Shown: positions 27,632 through 37,920, numbered from the stretch's first letter. The stretch is 64,000 nt of DNA from Xanthomonas sp. 3793 (GCF_024806835.1 NZ_JANTYU010000001.1:496001-560000); one strand, 5' to 3'. Made by a program: numbers and translations. The notes: generated by a model from the sequence alone, not told the origin.

Positions 27632-28542
27632 GTCAGCCGCCCTTCCAGCTCGCGCTGCTGGTAACGGTGGAAGATCACGATCGGCGCGAGCAACAGCACC
27701 AGCATGACGGTGGCCACTGCAGCAGCCACCGGCCAATCGCGATTATTGAAGAACTCGCCCCACAGCACGCGGCCGATCATCAAGGTGTTCGGGCCGCCCA
27801 GCATCTCGGGAATCACGAACTCGCCCACCGCCGGGATCATCACCAGCATGCAGCCTGCCACGATGCCGTTGCGCGACAGCGGCAAGGTGATGCGCACAAA
27901 CGCCTGCCACGGACGCGCGCCCAGATCGTAGGCCGCTTCCAGCAAGCGGTTGTCGTGCTTGACCAGATTGGCGTACAGCGGCAACACCATGAAGGGCAGA
28001 TAGCAGTAGACGATGCCGATGTAGGCGGCGATGGGCGTATACAGCAACTGCAATGGCTGCTTGATCACGCCCAGTGCCAGCAGCGCCTGATTGAGCAGGC
28101 CGTTGCCATCGAGTATGCCGATCCACGCGTAGACGCGAATCAGGAACGAGGTCCACGACGGCAGCACCACCAGCATCATCGCCACGTTGCGCGTGGCCAG
28201 CGGCAGGCGCGCGATCACATAGGCCATCGGATAGCCTAGCAGCAGCGCCAATGCGGTGGAGATGGCCGCGATCCTGATCGAGCTCAGGTAAGCGGCCACG
28301 TACTGGCTGTCGCGCAGCAGTGCCAGGTAATTGCCCAGATGCAGCTTGACGCTGACTGCGCCATCGGCCGCATACGCGAACAGCGGCGTATACGGCGGCA
28401 TCGCAGTGGCGCGTTCGGCAAACGAAATCTTCAGCACGATCAGGAACGGAATCGCGAAGAACACCAGCAGCCACAGGTAGGGCGCGGCGATCACGCCCCA
28501 ACGCGCACCCGGCAAGCCGCGACGGAAAAGACGCGGCCTCAT
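27628..28542 (-). CDS. potH: polyamine ABC transporter permease PotH
   Basis: A 304-residue permease with about six membrane helices. Its EAA loop (LEAAYDLGARPWQAFVRITLP) couples to the ATPase. The ATG at 28542 overlaps the potG stop by four bases (ATGA), better than the longer frame that would start inside potG. It is second in the leftward potGHI operon. Confidence 0.92.
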   Translation of the reverse strand: MRPRLFRRGLPGARWGVIAAPYLWLLVFFAIPFLIVLKISFAERATAMPPYTPLFAYAADGAVSVKLHLGNYLALLRDSQYVAAYLSSIRIAAISTALALLLGYPMAYVIARLPLATRNVAMMLVVLPSWTSFLIRVYAWIGILDGNGLLNQALLALGVIKQPLQLLYTPIAAYIGIVYCYLPFMVLPLYANLVKHDNRLLEAAYDLGARPWQAFVRITLPLSRNGIVAGCMLVMIPAVGEFVIPEMLGGPNTLMIGRVLWGEFFNNRDWPVAAAVATVMLVLLLAPIVIFHRYQQRELEGRLT

Positions 28543-29669
28543 GCGGTGAGCACCACGCCATCGTCCTCGCCCCACCCCACCCACACCGCATCGCCCCAGG
28601 TCAGCGCTTCGCTGGCCCAGCGCTGGCGATTGGCGAAGTTGGCCATCAGCTTGACCCCACTGGGCAGGCGCACGTGGTAGACCGAATGGCTGCCGAAATA
28701 GGCGATATCTTCGATCACGCCCTGCGCCTTGTTGCAGGCCTGCGCAGGCTCGTCCTTGCCGATGGACAGTTTTTCCGGGCGCAGCGCAAACGCCACCGCC
28801 TGTCCTTCGAACCCGGTGATGCCGTGGCCGATGCGGATACGGGCGTCGAAGGCCGGCGTCTTCAAGGTGACGTAGTCGGGCGCGTCTTCGGCGATGACGG
28901 CGTCGACCAGATTGACCGAGCCGATGAATTCGGCGGCAAAGCGATTGGCCGGTTGTTCGTAGATTTCATCGGGCGTGCCGACTTGCTGGATCCAGCCCTG
29001 ATCCATCAGCGCGATGCGTGTGGCCATGGTCATCGCCTCTTCCTGGTCGTGGGTGACCATCACGCAGGTAACGCCGGAGGTTTCGATGATGTTGACCAGT
29101 TCCAGTTGCATCTGCGAGCGCAGTTTCTTGTCCAGCGCGCCCATCGGTTCGTCCAGCAGCAGCAGCTTGGGCCGCTTGGCCAGCGAGCGCGCGAGCGCAA
29201 CGCGCTGCTGCTGGCCGCCGGAGAGCTGATGCGGCTTGCGCCTGGCCAACGCGCCCAGCTGCACCAGCTCCAGCATCTCGCCAACGCGCGTGGCGATGGC
29301 GGCCTTCGCCAAGCCTTCCTGCTTCAGGCCGAAGGCGATGTTCTGCTCCACGCTCATGTGCGGAAACAGCGCGTAGGACTGGAACATCATGTTGATCGGA
29401 CGCTCGTACGGCGGCAGCGCGTCGATCGGCTGGCCATCGAGCACGATGCGCCCCTTGGTGGGTCGCTCGAAGCCGGCCAGACAGCGCAGCAAGGTGGATT
29501 TGCCGCTGCCCGACCCGCCCAGCAACGCGAAGATCTCGCCCTTGCGGATCTGCAGGCTGACATCGTCCACCGCGACAAAACCATCGAACTCCTTGCGGAC
29601 CTCGCTGATGGACAGGTAGCCGGCATCCACAGGGCTGGACAGGGGCGGCAGGGCGTCGGTCAGTGACAT
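28539..29669 (-). CDS. potG: polyamine ABC transporter ATPase PotG
   Basis: A 376-residue ABC ATPase of the spermidine/putrescine class. Walker A is GGSGSGKST, the signature is LSGGQQQRVALARSLA, Walker B is LLLLDEPMGALD, and the H-loop is MVTHDQEEAM. A C-terminal TOBE domain (about 290-370) is typical of PotA/PotG. The ATG at 29669 is preceded by GAGAGGAA. It leads potGHI; its likely binding protein, PotF, is encoded 5 kb away beyond an efflux operon. Confidence 0.93.
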   Translation of the reverse strand: MSLTDALPPLSSPVDAGYLSISEVRKEFDGFVAVDDVSLQIRKGEIFALLGGSGSGKSTLLRCLAGFERPTKGRIVLDGQPIDALPPYERPINMMFQSYALFPHMSVEQNIAFGLKQEGLAKAAIATRVGEMLELVQLGALARRKPHQLSGGQQQRVALARSLAKRPKLLLLDEPMGALDKKLRSQMQLELVNIIETSGVTCVMVTHDQEEAMTMATRIALMDQGWIQQVGTPDEIYEQPANRFAAEFIGSVNLVDAVIAEDAPDYVTLKTPAFDARIRIGHGITGFEGQAVAFALRPEKLSIGKDEPAQACNKAQGVIEDIAYFGSHSVYHVRLPSGVKLMANFANRQRWASEALTWGDAVWVGWGEDDGVVLTA

Positions 29670-30178
29670 GGTTCCTCTCGATGACGGCGAGCGCAGACTC
29701 CGGGGCCAGAGCCTGCGCGCCATGATGGCAAAAGCGTGTGTCGGCTGCCGGGCGCGTACAGGTCTGCGCGTCTACGGCTGAGAGTGACGGTCAGGCGGCA
29801 TTGCGGCAAGAGCACGTGACTGTCTCGCTGGTGCCCTGCTTCGATTGCCGCAGACATCGACGGGCATGCCAGTCAATCAAGCGCAGCCAGCGCTGAAGTT
29901 GGTCTGATCAACCGCCTGTCCGGATGCAAACCGCACGCCGTCCGAGCCTATGGCGATGCGCAGACCGGCATGTAGGTCGTCATCGTCCGTGCGTGTTTCA
30001 CTCCAGCAACGTCCAGGCCCAACCACTGATTGACGCGGCGTCTGCCCCCCCATCAACCGACGGCATCCGTGCGACCAAAGACCGCACTGTCGACCGCACG
30101 CGCAACCATCACGGACGGGCGGCAATGGGTTTGGGAGCGCAGGCATCCATGCTGGAGCGCTTCATCGACAATCGGCAC
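29670..30178. other. gene-free gap between potG and the efflux operon
   Basis: About 500 bases with no supported gene, repeat or strong hairpin. It should hold the potGHI promoter, but no convincing -35/-10 pair was found. Confidence 0.5.
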
Positions 30179-31669
30179 TCAAGGCGTCTGCTCCGGCGCC
30201 TGGCTCCAACCCAGGCCCAGGCTCTTCTGTAGCGCGACATAATTGACCAGCAACTGCACCTGCGCCTGCGCGGCCGCGTCCTGCGCGGACAGTTGCTGGC
30301 GCTGTACGTCGAGCAGATCGATCGACGACGTCGCTCCGGCATCGCGCCGTTGTTGCATCAGCCCGGCCGAGCGCGTGGCCGACGCTTCGGCCTGGCGTGC
30401 GACCACCAGTTGCTTGCGCGCCGAGCCGAAACGCGACAGCGCGGAGTTGGCGTCCTGCAACGCCGCCAGCACCGCACCCTCGTAGGCCGCCTCGCGGCCG
30501 GCGTTGCCGGCACGCGCCTGCTCCACCTGCGCGCGGGTCTTGCCGAAATCGAAGATCGACCAACGCAGCATCGGCACCGCCAGCGTGGTCAACGCGTCGG
30601 AGTTGAAGTCGCTGGGCGAGCCGGCGACCCAGCTCAGGCCGCCCAGCAAGGTCACCTGCGGGAAATAGCCATTCAACGCCTCGCCGATCTGCGCGCTGGA
30701 CGCCGCCAGCTCGCGCTCGGCCTTGCGCACATCGGGGCGGCGGCGGATCAACGCGCCGGCATCGTCCACGCGCACGTCGGTGGGCAACATCGGCAGCGGC
30801 CGCACCGCAGCCAGTTGCGCGTCCAGCGCACCCGGCTCGCGGCCGACCATCAAGGCGAGCTGGTCCAGCGCTTCCTGCAACTGCATGTCCAGCGGCAGGC
30901 GCTGGGCTTGCTGCTGCTGCACTTGGGTGGCGATCTGCTCGACCTGCAGGTCCGAGGCCGCACCGCGCTCGCGGCGCTGCCGGGTCAGCGCCAGCGATTG
31001 GCCGATCTTGTCCAGGTTGGCATCGGCAATGGCCAGCCGTGCCTGCAGCCCGCGGTAGTTCAGATACACCTGCCCCACTTCGGCAGCCAGTTGCACCTGC
31101 GCATCGGCCAGCTCGGCTTCGGAGGCCTGCGCTTGCGCCAGCGCACCTTCGGCGGCACGACGGCGGCGGCCGAAGAAATCCAGCTCCCAGCTGGCATCGA
31201 AGCCGGCGCTGTAGATCTGGGTCTTGTCCAGATCCAGCGCCTCGCTGCCCTGTGCCGGTGGCTGGCCGTTCTCACCGTTCTGCAAGCCGCCCAACGTGTC
31301 GACGATGGTCTGCGGCGGCTCGGCATACGCATACACCGCGCTCGCGTTGAGCTTGGGCAGACGCTCTGCACGGCGCTGGCTGGCCAGTGCACGGTTGGCG
31401 CGCAGCCGTGCCTGCGCCGCACGCAGGTTGGGACTGTCGGCCAGGGCCTGGGTCACCAGCTGGGTAAGCTGCGCATCGTTGAGCTGCTCCCACCAGTGAT
31501 TCAACGGCGCGGCGGCAACCACGTCGGCGCCACCGGCGCGATGCAATGCGGGCGCCTGAATCGCCGCATCGGCCACGGGCGGTGCCTTGGTGTAGTTGGG
31601 GCCGAGCATGCAGCCGCCGAGCAACACGGCGCTCAACGCCGCCGCCAGCGGCATGCGGACCAGGCGCAT
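30179..31669 (-). CDS. NodT/OprM-type outer-membrane efflux lipoprotein
   Basis: A 496-residue TolC-like channel with a lipobox LLGGC (Cys20) and two repeated outer-membrane-efflux domains. NodT-family features include PNYTKAPP after the lipid site, SAGFDASWELDFFGRRRR and LIRRRPDVRKAERELAA. It starts four bases after the emrB stop and completes a tripartite pump with EmrA and EmrB. The ATG at 31669 is preferred to an upstream TTG. Confidence 0.92.
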   Translation of the reverse strand: MRLVRMPLAAALSAVLLGGCMLGPNYTKAPPVADAAIQAPALHRAGGADVVAAAPLNHWWEQLNDAQLTQLVTQALADSPNLRAAQARLRANRALASQRRAERLPKLNASAVYAYAEPPQTIVDTLGGLQNGENGQPPAQGSEALDLDKTQIYSAGFDASWELDFFGRRRRAAEGALAQAQASEAELADAQVQLAAEVGQVYLNYRGLQARLAIADANLDKIGQSLALTRQRRERGAASDLQVEQIATQVQQQQAQRLPLDMQLQEALDQLALMVGREPGALDAQLAAVRPLPMLPTDVRVDDAGALIRRRPDVRKAERELAASSAQIGEALNGYFPQVTLLGGLSWVAGSPSDFNSDALTTLAVPMLRWSIFDFGKTRAQVEQARAGNAGREAAYEGAVLAALQDANSALSRFGSARKQLVVARQAEASATRSAGLMQQRRDAGATSSIDLLDVQRQQLSAQDAAAQAQVQLLVNYVALQKSLGLGWSQAPEQTP

Positions 31670-31673
31670 GGAA

Positions 31674-33260
31674 TCAGTGCATTGCAAGGTGCGCCCCCTT
31701 GGGTAACGGCTTGAGCAAAAAGGCCAGCGGAATCGTGCAGACCACGATCACGCCGAAGATCCAGAACAGGTCGCTATAGGTCATCACCAGCGCCTGCTGC
31801 TGCACCAGGCGCGCCAGCTGCGCGACCGAGCGAATGGCCGCCTCGCCGCCGGCGCTGCCCTGCATCTGCGCAGTCAGGCCGGACAGAAACTCCTGCGCGC
31901 GTGTCGCATTGGCGGTGATCGCGCTGCCGATGGTTTCGGTGTGAAAGGTCATGCGGCGCTCCTGGAAGGTGGAGATCAACGCAAGCCCCACCGAGCCGCC
32001 CAGGTTGCGGCCGGCGTTGAACAGGCCTGACGCATCGCCGGCCAGCTCCGGCGGTACCGAGGAGATGGCCGCCTGGTTCAGCGACATCATCGCCAGCGCC
32101 AGGCCGCAGCCCTGCAGCAACTGCCCGGCGACAAAATGCGTGCCGACGGTGTCGGCGGTCAGCGACAGGTTGACGAAACAGGCCGCGGCAAAACAGATCA
32201 GCCCGGCGATCACCAGGATGCGTACGTCCACCACCTCCAGCAGCTTGGGCATCATCGGCATCAGCAGCACGGTCGGCAGACCCGAAAGCAGCAGCACATA
32301 GCCGGCCTGCTCGGTGTTGTAGCCGGAGATCACCGCCAGGAACTGCGGAATCATGTACATGACGCCGAACAGGATCATGCCCACTGCCATGATCATGATG
32401 AACACTGCGCCGAAACTGCGGTGCAGCAGCAGCGACAGGTGAATCACCGGCGGCCGCTTGCGGAACTGGCCGATCACCAGGGCGATGAAGCCGCTCAAGG
32501 CGATCACGCTCAGCATGTTGATCTCGCTGGATTCGGACCAGCGCTCGCGCTGGCCTTCTTCCAGCACCACGGTAAGCCCGCCCAGGCCGGCGGTCAGGCC
32601 GTAGATGCCCAGCCAGTCCGCATTGAGCAGGCCGGCCCAGTCGCCTTTTTCATGCTTCAGGCCGAGCAGCAGCAAGGCCACCAGGCCCACGCAGATCGGC
32701 ACGTTGATGAAGAACGCGTAGTGCCAGCTGACGTTCTCGGTGAGCCAGCCGCCGAGCAGCGGGCCGATCACCGGGCCCATGATCACGGTCATGCCGAACA
32801 AGGCCGTGCCCATGGTCTGCTGGCTCGGCGGCAGCCGGGTCGCAACGATGGTCAGCGCGGTGGGAATCAGCGCGCCACCGGCCAGGCCCTGCCCCACGCG
32901 GCCGATGATCATCATCGTCAACGAGGTCGACAGCCCGCACACCACCGAAAACGCGGTGAACATCACCGCGCAGATCAGCAGAAAATTACGCAGGCCCAGC
33001 GTGCGCACGAACCAGCCGGTCAGCGGGATCATGATGATCTCGGCCACCAGGTAAGCGGTGGAGATCCAGGTGCCTTCGGTGCCGCTGGCGCCGACCTCGC
33101 CCTGGATGGTCGGCAGCGCCGCGTTGACGATGGAGATATCCAGCGTCGCCATGAACGAGCCGATGGTGCCGGCCAGCACCGCCAGCCAGGCGCCCGGCTC
33201 GGCCTTCTCGCTGGCAGCGCTGCCGCCAGCGCTCTGGCCGGTGGCTGCCGCTGCACTCAC
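31674..33260 (-). CDS. emrB: EmrB/QacA (DHA2) multidrug exporter
   Basis: A 528-residue MFS drug:proton antiporter with 14 predicted helices. Motif-type segments include MIIGRVGQGLAGGALIPTAL and the antiporter motif C region MGPVIGPLLGGWL. The start is a GTG that overlaps the emrA stop as GTGA. The operon order emrA-emrB-nodT indicates export of toxic compounds across both membranes. Substrates cannot be read from the sequence. Confidence 0.93.
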   Translation of the reverse strand: MSAAAATGQSAGGSAASEKAEPGAWLAVLAGTIGSFMATLDISIVNAALPTIQGEVGASGTEGTWISTAYLVAEIIMIPLTGWFVRTLGLRNFLLICAVMFTAFSVVCGLSTSLTMMIIGRVGQGLAGGALIPTALTIVATRLPPSQQTMGTALFGMTVIMGPVIGPLLGGWLTENVSWHYAFFINVPICVGLVALLLLGLKHEKGDWAGLLNADWLGIYGLTAGLGGLTVVLEEGQRERWSESSEINMLSVIALSGFIALVIGQFRKRPPVIHLSLLLHRSFGAVFIMIMAVGMILFGVMYMIPQFLAVISGYNTEQAGYVLLLSGLPTVLLMPMMPKLLEVVDVRILVIAGLICFAAACFVNLSLTADTVGTHFVAGQLLQGCGLALAMMSLNQAAISSVPPELAGDASGLFNAGRNLGGSVGLALISTFQERRMTFHTETIGSAITANATRAQEFLSGLTAQMQGSAGGEAAIRSVAQLARLVQQQALVMTYSDLFWIFGVIVVCTIPLAFLLKPLPKGAHLAMH

Positions 33261-34444
33261 TGCGCGCGCTCCTGCTCCTGCACGCGGTCGGATTCTGCTT
33301 CGGCCCGCTGCTTGGCGTCCTTGGCCGAGCGCGTATCCACCGTCACCTCCACCGACATGCCCGGCACCAATACCTTGCGCGCCTCTTCGCCGGCCAGCAC
33401 ACGAATGCGCACCGGCACGCGCTGCACCACCTTGGTGAAGTTGCCGGTGGCATTTTCCGGCGGCAACAGCGCGAACTGCGAGCCGGTACCGGGCGAGAGG
33501 CTTTCGACCTTGCCGTGCAGCTTCACGCCGGACAGCGCATCGACCTCGATTTCGGCCGGCTGGCCGGGACGCATCAGGCCGACCTGGGTTTCCTTGAAGT
33601 TGGCGATCAGGTACAGCGATTCCTGCGGCACGATGGTCATGGTGCGGGTGCCTGCGGCCAGGAACTGCCCAACCTGCACGGTCTTGTCGCCGACGCGGCC
33701 GTGGATACGACTGGTCAGGCGGGTGTCTTCCACCGCGATGCGGGCCTGGTCGGCGTCGGCGGTGGCCTGCTTCACGCCGGCCTGGGCCTGCTCCAGCTGC
33801 GCGGTGCTGGCCTGGATCTGACTCTGCGCTGCCTTGGCCTGCGCCTGGGCGGCGTCGTACTGGGCGCGGGCGCGGGCCAGGTCGTGCTGCAGGCTTTCCT
33901 GGTGCTCGTGCGTGTCCGCGCCGGAGGCCGCCAGCGGCGCGAAGCGCTTCACCTCGGCCTGGGCAAACGTGAGGCTGGCAGCGGCGGCAGCGACCTGGGT
34001 GCGCGCCTGCACCAGCGACGATTCCTGCGCGGACACATTGGCCGTGGCGGCAGCGATGTCGGCCTGGCGCGCGGCGATCGCGGCCTCGGCCTGCTGCAGC
34101 GTGGCCTGGTAGGTGCGGTCATCGATCTGCAGCAACGGCTGGCCGGCGTCCACGATCTGGTTGTCGCCCACCATCACCCGGGTCACATAGCCGCTGACGC
34201 GCGGCGCCACCGCCACCGAATCGGCCTGCAGATAGGCGTTGTTGGTGTCCTGCATGTAGCGGCCCTTGATCAGGTAATAGGCCAGCCAGACCACCAGCAA
34301 GACCAGCACCAGCACGCCCACCAGGATCAGCGTCCACTTGACCTTGGGGTTCTTCAAGGGTGAAGGCTTCTGCTCCTGGTCGTCGTGCGCGTCTGCGGCC
34401 TGGCTGCGGCCATCGTTGGACTGGCGGTCTTCTTGGTTGCTCAA
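33257..34444 (-). CDS. emrA: EmrA-type membrane fusion protein
   Basis: A periplasmic adaptor of the HlyD family, 395 residues from the TTG used here. One N-terminal helix (LILVGVLVLVLLVVWLAYYL) is followed by a biotinyl-lipoyl-like domain and a long alpha-helical hairpin rich in Ala, Gln and Glu. A beta-barrel comes next (GLMRPGQPAEIEVDAL). The TTG at 34444 has CAGGA nine bases upstream; an ATG at 34486 without such a site would add 14 residues. An AT-rich patch at 34520-34535 is the likeliest promoter/operator position. Confidence 0.9.
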   Translation of the reverse strand: MSNQEDRQSNDGRSQAADAHDDQEQKPSPLKNPKVKWTLILVGVLVLVLLVVWLAYYLIKGRYMQDTNNAYLQADSVAVAPRVSGYVTRVMVGDNQIVDAGQPLLQIDDRTYQATLQQAEAAIAARQADIAAATANVSAQESSLVQARTQVAAAAASLTFAQAEVKRFAPLAASGADTHEHQESLQHDLARARAQYDAAQAQAKAAQSQIQASTAQLEQAQAGVKQATADADQARIAVEDTRLTSRIHGRVGDKTVQVGQFLAAGTRTMTIVPQESLYLIANFKETQVGLMRPGQPAEIEVDALSGVKLHGKVESLSPGTGSQFALLPPENATGNFTKVVQRVPVRIRVLAGEEARKVLVPGMSVEVTVDTRSAKDAKQRAEAESDRVQEQERAQ

Positions 34445-34777
34445 AGGAAGCGTCCTGTAGGTCGTGGGCGAGGCGCGCGGCGACATGCCGGATCAGCGGC
34501 AGGGCGAAAGCGGCAGAACCATACAATTATTTGAACCCACCAGTACAGGTTGCGTGACGAGCCCAGTCAGCTGGTGCTGAGGCTGGCCGGACGTGCGCTA
34601 TCGGTCGGTTGATTCACGTCGGCCAGCCGCGTGCTGCGCGCCGGCACGCGCTCGCAGTGCAATCGATGACGATGGCCCAGCTGCGCGCTGCCGCGACCGG
34701 GTTTACAGTCTCTCAGCCAATGATTGGCGATTGATGAAGATGCGGCCACCTGCGCCGCATCGTCGCCCCGCCCCAGC

Positions 34778-35893
34778 TCAACGGCCGGTCTTGATCTCGG
34801 TCCACAGCCGCGTGTACAGGCGATCGACGTCCGGCGAATTGATCGCATAGGTGAACATCTTGGCGGTCACCTCCGGCGGCGGGTAGATGGTGGGGTCGTT
34901 GCGGATCGCCGCATCCACCAGCGGCGTGGCGGTGCGCACCGGGTTGGCGTAGTGGATGAAGTTGCTGTTGGCCGCGGCCACCTCCGGCTTCAGCAGGTAA
35001 TTGATGAAGGCGTAGGCGTTGTCAGGATGCTTGGCATCCTTGGGGATGGCCAGCATGTCGAACCATTGCGGCGCGCCTTCCTTCGGAATGGCGTAGGCCA
35101 CATTGACGTTGTTGCCGGCCTCCTTGGCACGGTCGCGCGCCTGGATGATGTCGCCCGACCACCCCACCGCCAGGCAGGTATTGCCGTTGGCCAACGAGGT
35201 GACGTATTGGCTGGAGTGGAAGTTCTGCACGTACGGGCGGATGGTCTTGATCAGCGCCGCGGCTTTCTCGATCTCGGCCGGCACGCTGCTGTGCGGGTCC
35301 AGGCCCAGGTAGTTCAGCGCGATCGGGATCATGTCCGAGGGCGTGTCCAGAATGGTCACGCCGCAATCCTTCAGCCTGGACAGATTCTCCGGCTTGAACA
35401 CCAGATCCCAGCTGTTGGCGACATCGGTGCTGCCGAAGATCGCCTTGAGCTTGTCGACGTTGTAGCCGATGCCGGTGGTGCCGATCATGTACGGCACGCC
35501 ATAGGCATTGTTGGGGTCCTGTGCGGCGATGCGGCGCATCACGTCAGGATCCAGATTGGCCAGATTCGGGATCTTGCTCTTGTCCAATGGCAGGAACACA
35601 CCGGCCTGGATCTGCCGGCCGAAGAAGTTGAGCGTGGGCACCACCACGTCGTAATCGCTGCCACCGGCCAGCAACTTGGTTTCCACCATCTCGTCGCTAT
35701 CGAACACGTCGTAGGTGACCTTGATGCCGGTGCTCTTTTCGAACGCGGGGATGGTGTCTTCGGCGATGTAGTCGGAGTAGTTGTAGACGTTGAGCACCTT
35801 GGCCTGCGCATCGGCCTTGCCCGGGGCGCCACCGCCGCCGCAGCCGGACAACAGGGTGATGGACAGGGTCAGTGCGAGCAGTCGCAGCGTCAT
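34778..35893 (-). CDS. potF: polyamine ABC transporter substrate-binding protein PotF
   Basis: A 371-residue binding protein of the PotD/PotF/SpuD class. It has LNVYNYSDYIAEDTIPAFEKSTGIKV near the start of the mature part, and the conserved YNVDKL and VGWSGDIIQARDRA segments. The signal ends in LLSGC, so Cys18 may be lipidated; E. coli PotF is soluble. GGAG precedes the ATG at 35893. It is separated from potGHI by the emrA-emrB-nodT operon and is followed upstream by polyamine catabolic genes on the same strand. Confidence 0.92.
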   Translation of the reverse strand: MTLRLLALTLSITLLSGCGGGGAPGKADAQAKVLNVYNYSDYIAEDTIPAFEKSTGIKVTYDVFDSDEMVETKLLAGGSDYDVVVPTLNFFGRQIQAGVFLPLDKSKIPNLANLDPDVMRRIAAQDPNNAYGVPYMIGTTGIGYNVDKLKAIFGSTDVANSWDLVFKPENLSRLKDCGVTILDTPSDMIPIALNYLGLDPHSSVPAEIEKAAALIKTIRPYVQNFHSSQYVTSLANGNTCLAVGWSGDIIQARDRAKEAGNNVNVAYAIPKEGAPQWFDMLAIPKDAKHPDNAYAFINYLLKPEVAAANSNFIHYANPVRTATPLVDAAIRNDPTIYPPPEVTAKMFTYAINSPDVDRLYTRLWTEIKTGR

Positions 35894-36111
35894 GTGGGTC
35901 TCCAGGGCAGCGCGATGGGGCGGCCCGGCATCGCGGCCGGTCTGCGCCCAGCCTACCCACCGCGCCCGGGTTTGCACAGCGTGCGGTGTGTGGGCGGAGG
36001 TGCACGGCGGCGATGCGCTGCAGCGTCGTGATTGGCGAAGGTCATCGCCGTCGGTGGCGCTTGCTGCGCGGCAGCTACGCGGCCCTGGGGCCGAAGGCAT
36101 GCCGCCGCGGC

Positions 36112-37479
36112 TTACCTGCCCAAGGCCTGGGTGGTATCGTCCAACGCCGCCCAGGCCTTGTCGAACAGCTCATCGACCTGGTCGCAGGTGATGATCAACG
36201 GCGGCGACAGCAGCATCGCATCGTAGGTCGCGCGCAGGATCAGGCCCCGCCGCAGCGCGAAGTCGCGACACATCGCGCCGACCCGTCCGCGCCCGGGGAA
36301 ATACCTGCCGCGCCGGCGCTTGTCCGGCACCAGTTCCAGCGCCCCGACCAGGCCCGCAATCCGCGCCTCGCCGACCAGCCGATGCGCGCCCAGCTCGGCC
36401 CAGCGCTGCGCCAGATACGGCGCGATCTGCGTGCGTGCGGTGTCCACGATGCCTTCGTCCTGCAGCAGGCGCAGATTCTCCAGCGCCACCGCCGCGCACA
36501 CCGGGTGCCCGGCATAGGTGCCACCATGCGCCAACTCGCCGCCCTGCTGCTTGAGCACCCCGGCCACGCGATCGCTGAACATCGCCGCCGCCAGCGGGAT
36601 GTAGCCGGAGGTGATGCCCTTGGCCAGCGTCATCACATCGGGCTGGAAGCCGAAGTAATCGGCGCCGAACCATTCGCCGGTACGTCCGAACCCGCATATC
36701 ACCTCATCGGCCACCAGCAACACGTCATAGTGCCGGCAGATGCGCTGGATTTCCGGCCAATAACTGCGCGGCGGGATGTACACCCCGATCGCACCCATGA
36801 TGGGTTCGCCGATGAAGGCCGCCACGTTTTCCGGCCCGATCTCGAGAATCCTGGCTTCCAGACGGCGCGCGGCAAGCAGCCCGTAGTCCTCCGGCGCCAT
36901 GTCCCCGCCATCGCCGAAATGATTGGGCGGCTCGATATGCACGATGCCCGGTATCGGCAACCCGCCCTGCTTGTGCATGCCCTGCATGCCGCCCAGGCTG
37001 GCACCGCCCATGGTGGTGCCGTGATAGCCATTGTGGCGACCGATGAAGACCTGTTTCTGCGGCTGCCCCTGCACGGCCCAGAAATGCCGCACCAGGCGCA
37101 GGATGGTGTCGTTGGCCTCCGATCCGGAATTGGCGAAGAAGGCATGATTCAAGTCGCCCGGCGTCAGCTCCGCCAGCTTGGCGGCCAGATGGATGGTGGG
37201 CTCGGTGGTGCACTGGAAAAAGCTGTTGTAGTAGGCCAGCTGCTCCATCTGCCGCGCCGCGGCCTGCGCCAGTTCGGTACGCCCATACCCCACATTGACG
37301 CACCACAACCCTCCGAACGCATCCAGCAGTTTGTTGCCGTCGGCATCCCACACATACACGCCCTCACCGCGCGTGAGGATGCGCGTGCCCTTGCCCGCCA
37401 GGACCGCGTTGTCGTTGAACGGATGCAGATGATGCGCGGCATCGAGCTGCTGCAACGACCTGAGCACAGAAGAATCCAC
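36112..37479 (-). CDS. spuC: putrescine/polyamine:pyruvate aminotransferase (SpuC-like)
   Basis: A class III PLP aminotransferase of 455 residues. It matches Pseudomonas SpuC closely along its length: LHPFNDNAVLAGKGTRILT, GLWCVNVGYGR, NSGSEANDT, VADEVICGFGRTGEW. The PLP lysine is in LAKGITSGYIP. SpuC converts putrescine to 4-aminobutyraldehyde. Several starts are possible; the GTG at 37479 has GGAG six bases before it and gives the family N-terminus, while the frame runs on to 37572. It lies 218 bases upstream of potF on the same strand. Confidence 0.88.
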   Translation of the reverse strand: MDSSVLRSLQQLDAAHHLHPFNDNAVLAGKGTRILTRGEGVYVWDADGNKLLDAFGGLWCVNVGYGRTELAQAAARQMEQLAYYNSFFQCTTEPTIHLAAKLAELTPGDLNHAFFANSGSEANDTILRLVRHFWAVQGQPQKQVFIGRHNGYHGTTMGGASLGGMQGMHKQGGLPIPGIVHIEPPNHFGDGGDMAPEDYGLLAARRLEARILEIGPENVAAFIGEPIMGAIGVYIPPRSYWPEIQRICRHYDVLLVADEVICGFGRTGEWFGADYFGFQPDVMTLAKGITSGYIPLAAAMFSDRVAGVLKQQGGELAHGGTYAGHPVCAAVALENLRLLQDEGIVDTARTQIAPYLAQRWAELGAHRLVGEARIAGLVGALELVPDKRRRGRYFPGRGRVGAMCRDFALRRGLILRATYDAMLLSPPLIITCDQVDELFDKAWAALDDTTQALGR

Positions 37480-37620
37480 GACCTGCTCCACGCATGAGGA
37501 ACCAGGAGCATACCCACGCCCTGTTGCCGGACCGTGGACGGCACTGCAGAGTGCCCCGCCAATCCCCTGCATGCCCGACAGACAGGTGGGCCACGAGAAC
37601 TCGCCCTGCCACCGACGTCG

Positions 37621-37683
37621 CCCTCATCCGCCCTTGGGGCACCTTTTCCCCATGAAGTAGGACAATGTCCCGATGGGAGAAGG
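37621..37683. repeat. interrupted CCCTCATCCGCCC palindromic element
   Basis: A copy of the element at 24479 and 38208. Between its CCTTTTCCCC and GGGAGAAGG halves it carries about 20 extra bases containing TAGGACAATGTCCCGAT, itself partly palindromic. It lies in an 800-bp gene-free region between spuC and a glutamine-synthetase-like gene. Confidence 0.65.
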
Positions 37684-37920
37684 AAACGTCTGACGACGTA
37701 GGTGGCCTGCACATTTCGACTACGCTTCCGGCCTCCTGCCCGGCACTGCCTGGCCTGCGCATGGCATCGCCGCACCTTCAAGCGGCGCCAGTTGCAGCGC
37801 TTGCCTCGCCTTGCTTTGCCCTGCCCTGCCTTGCTTTGCTTGCGCTTTTCCGGGGCCCCATACCACAGCGGCAAGGCCGGCAGATACAACCCGCAGGGCG
37901 GCGCGCATGGATGCGCGACG

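Noticed and set aside
32136..33821. Long frame opposite emrB/emrA
   Set aside because: The translated product is a His/Gln/Asp-rich shadow; the minus-strand genes have intact domains.
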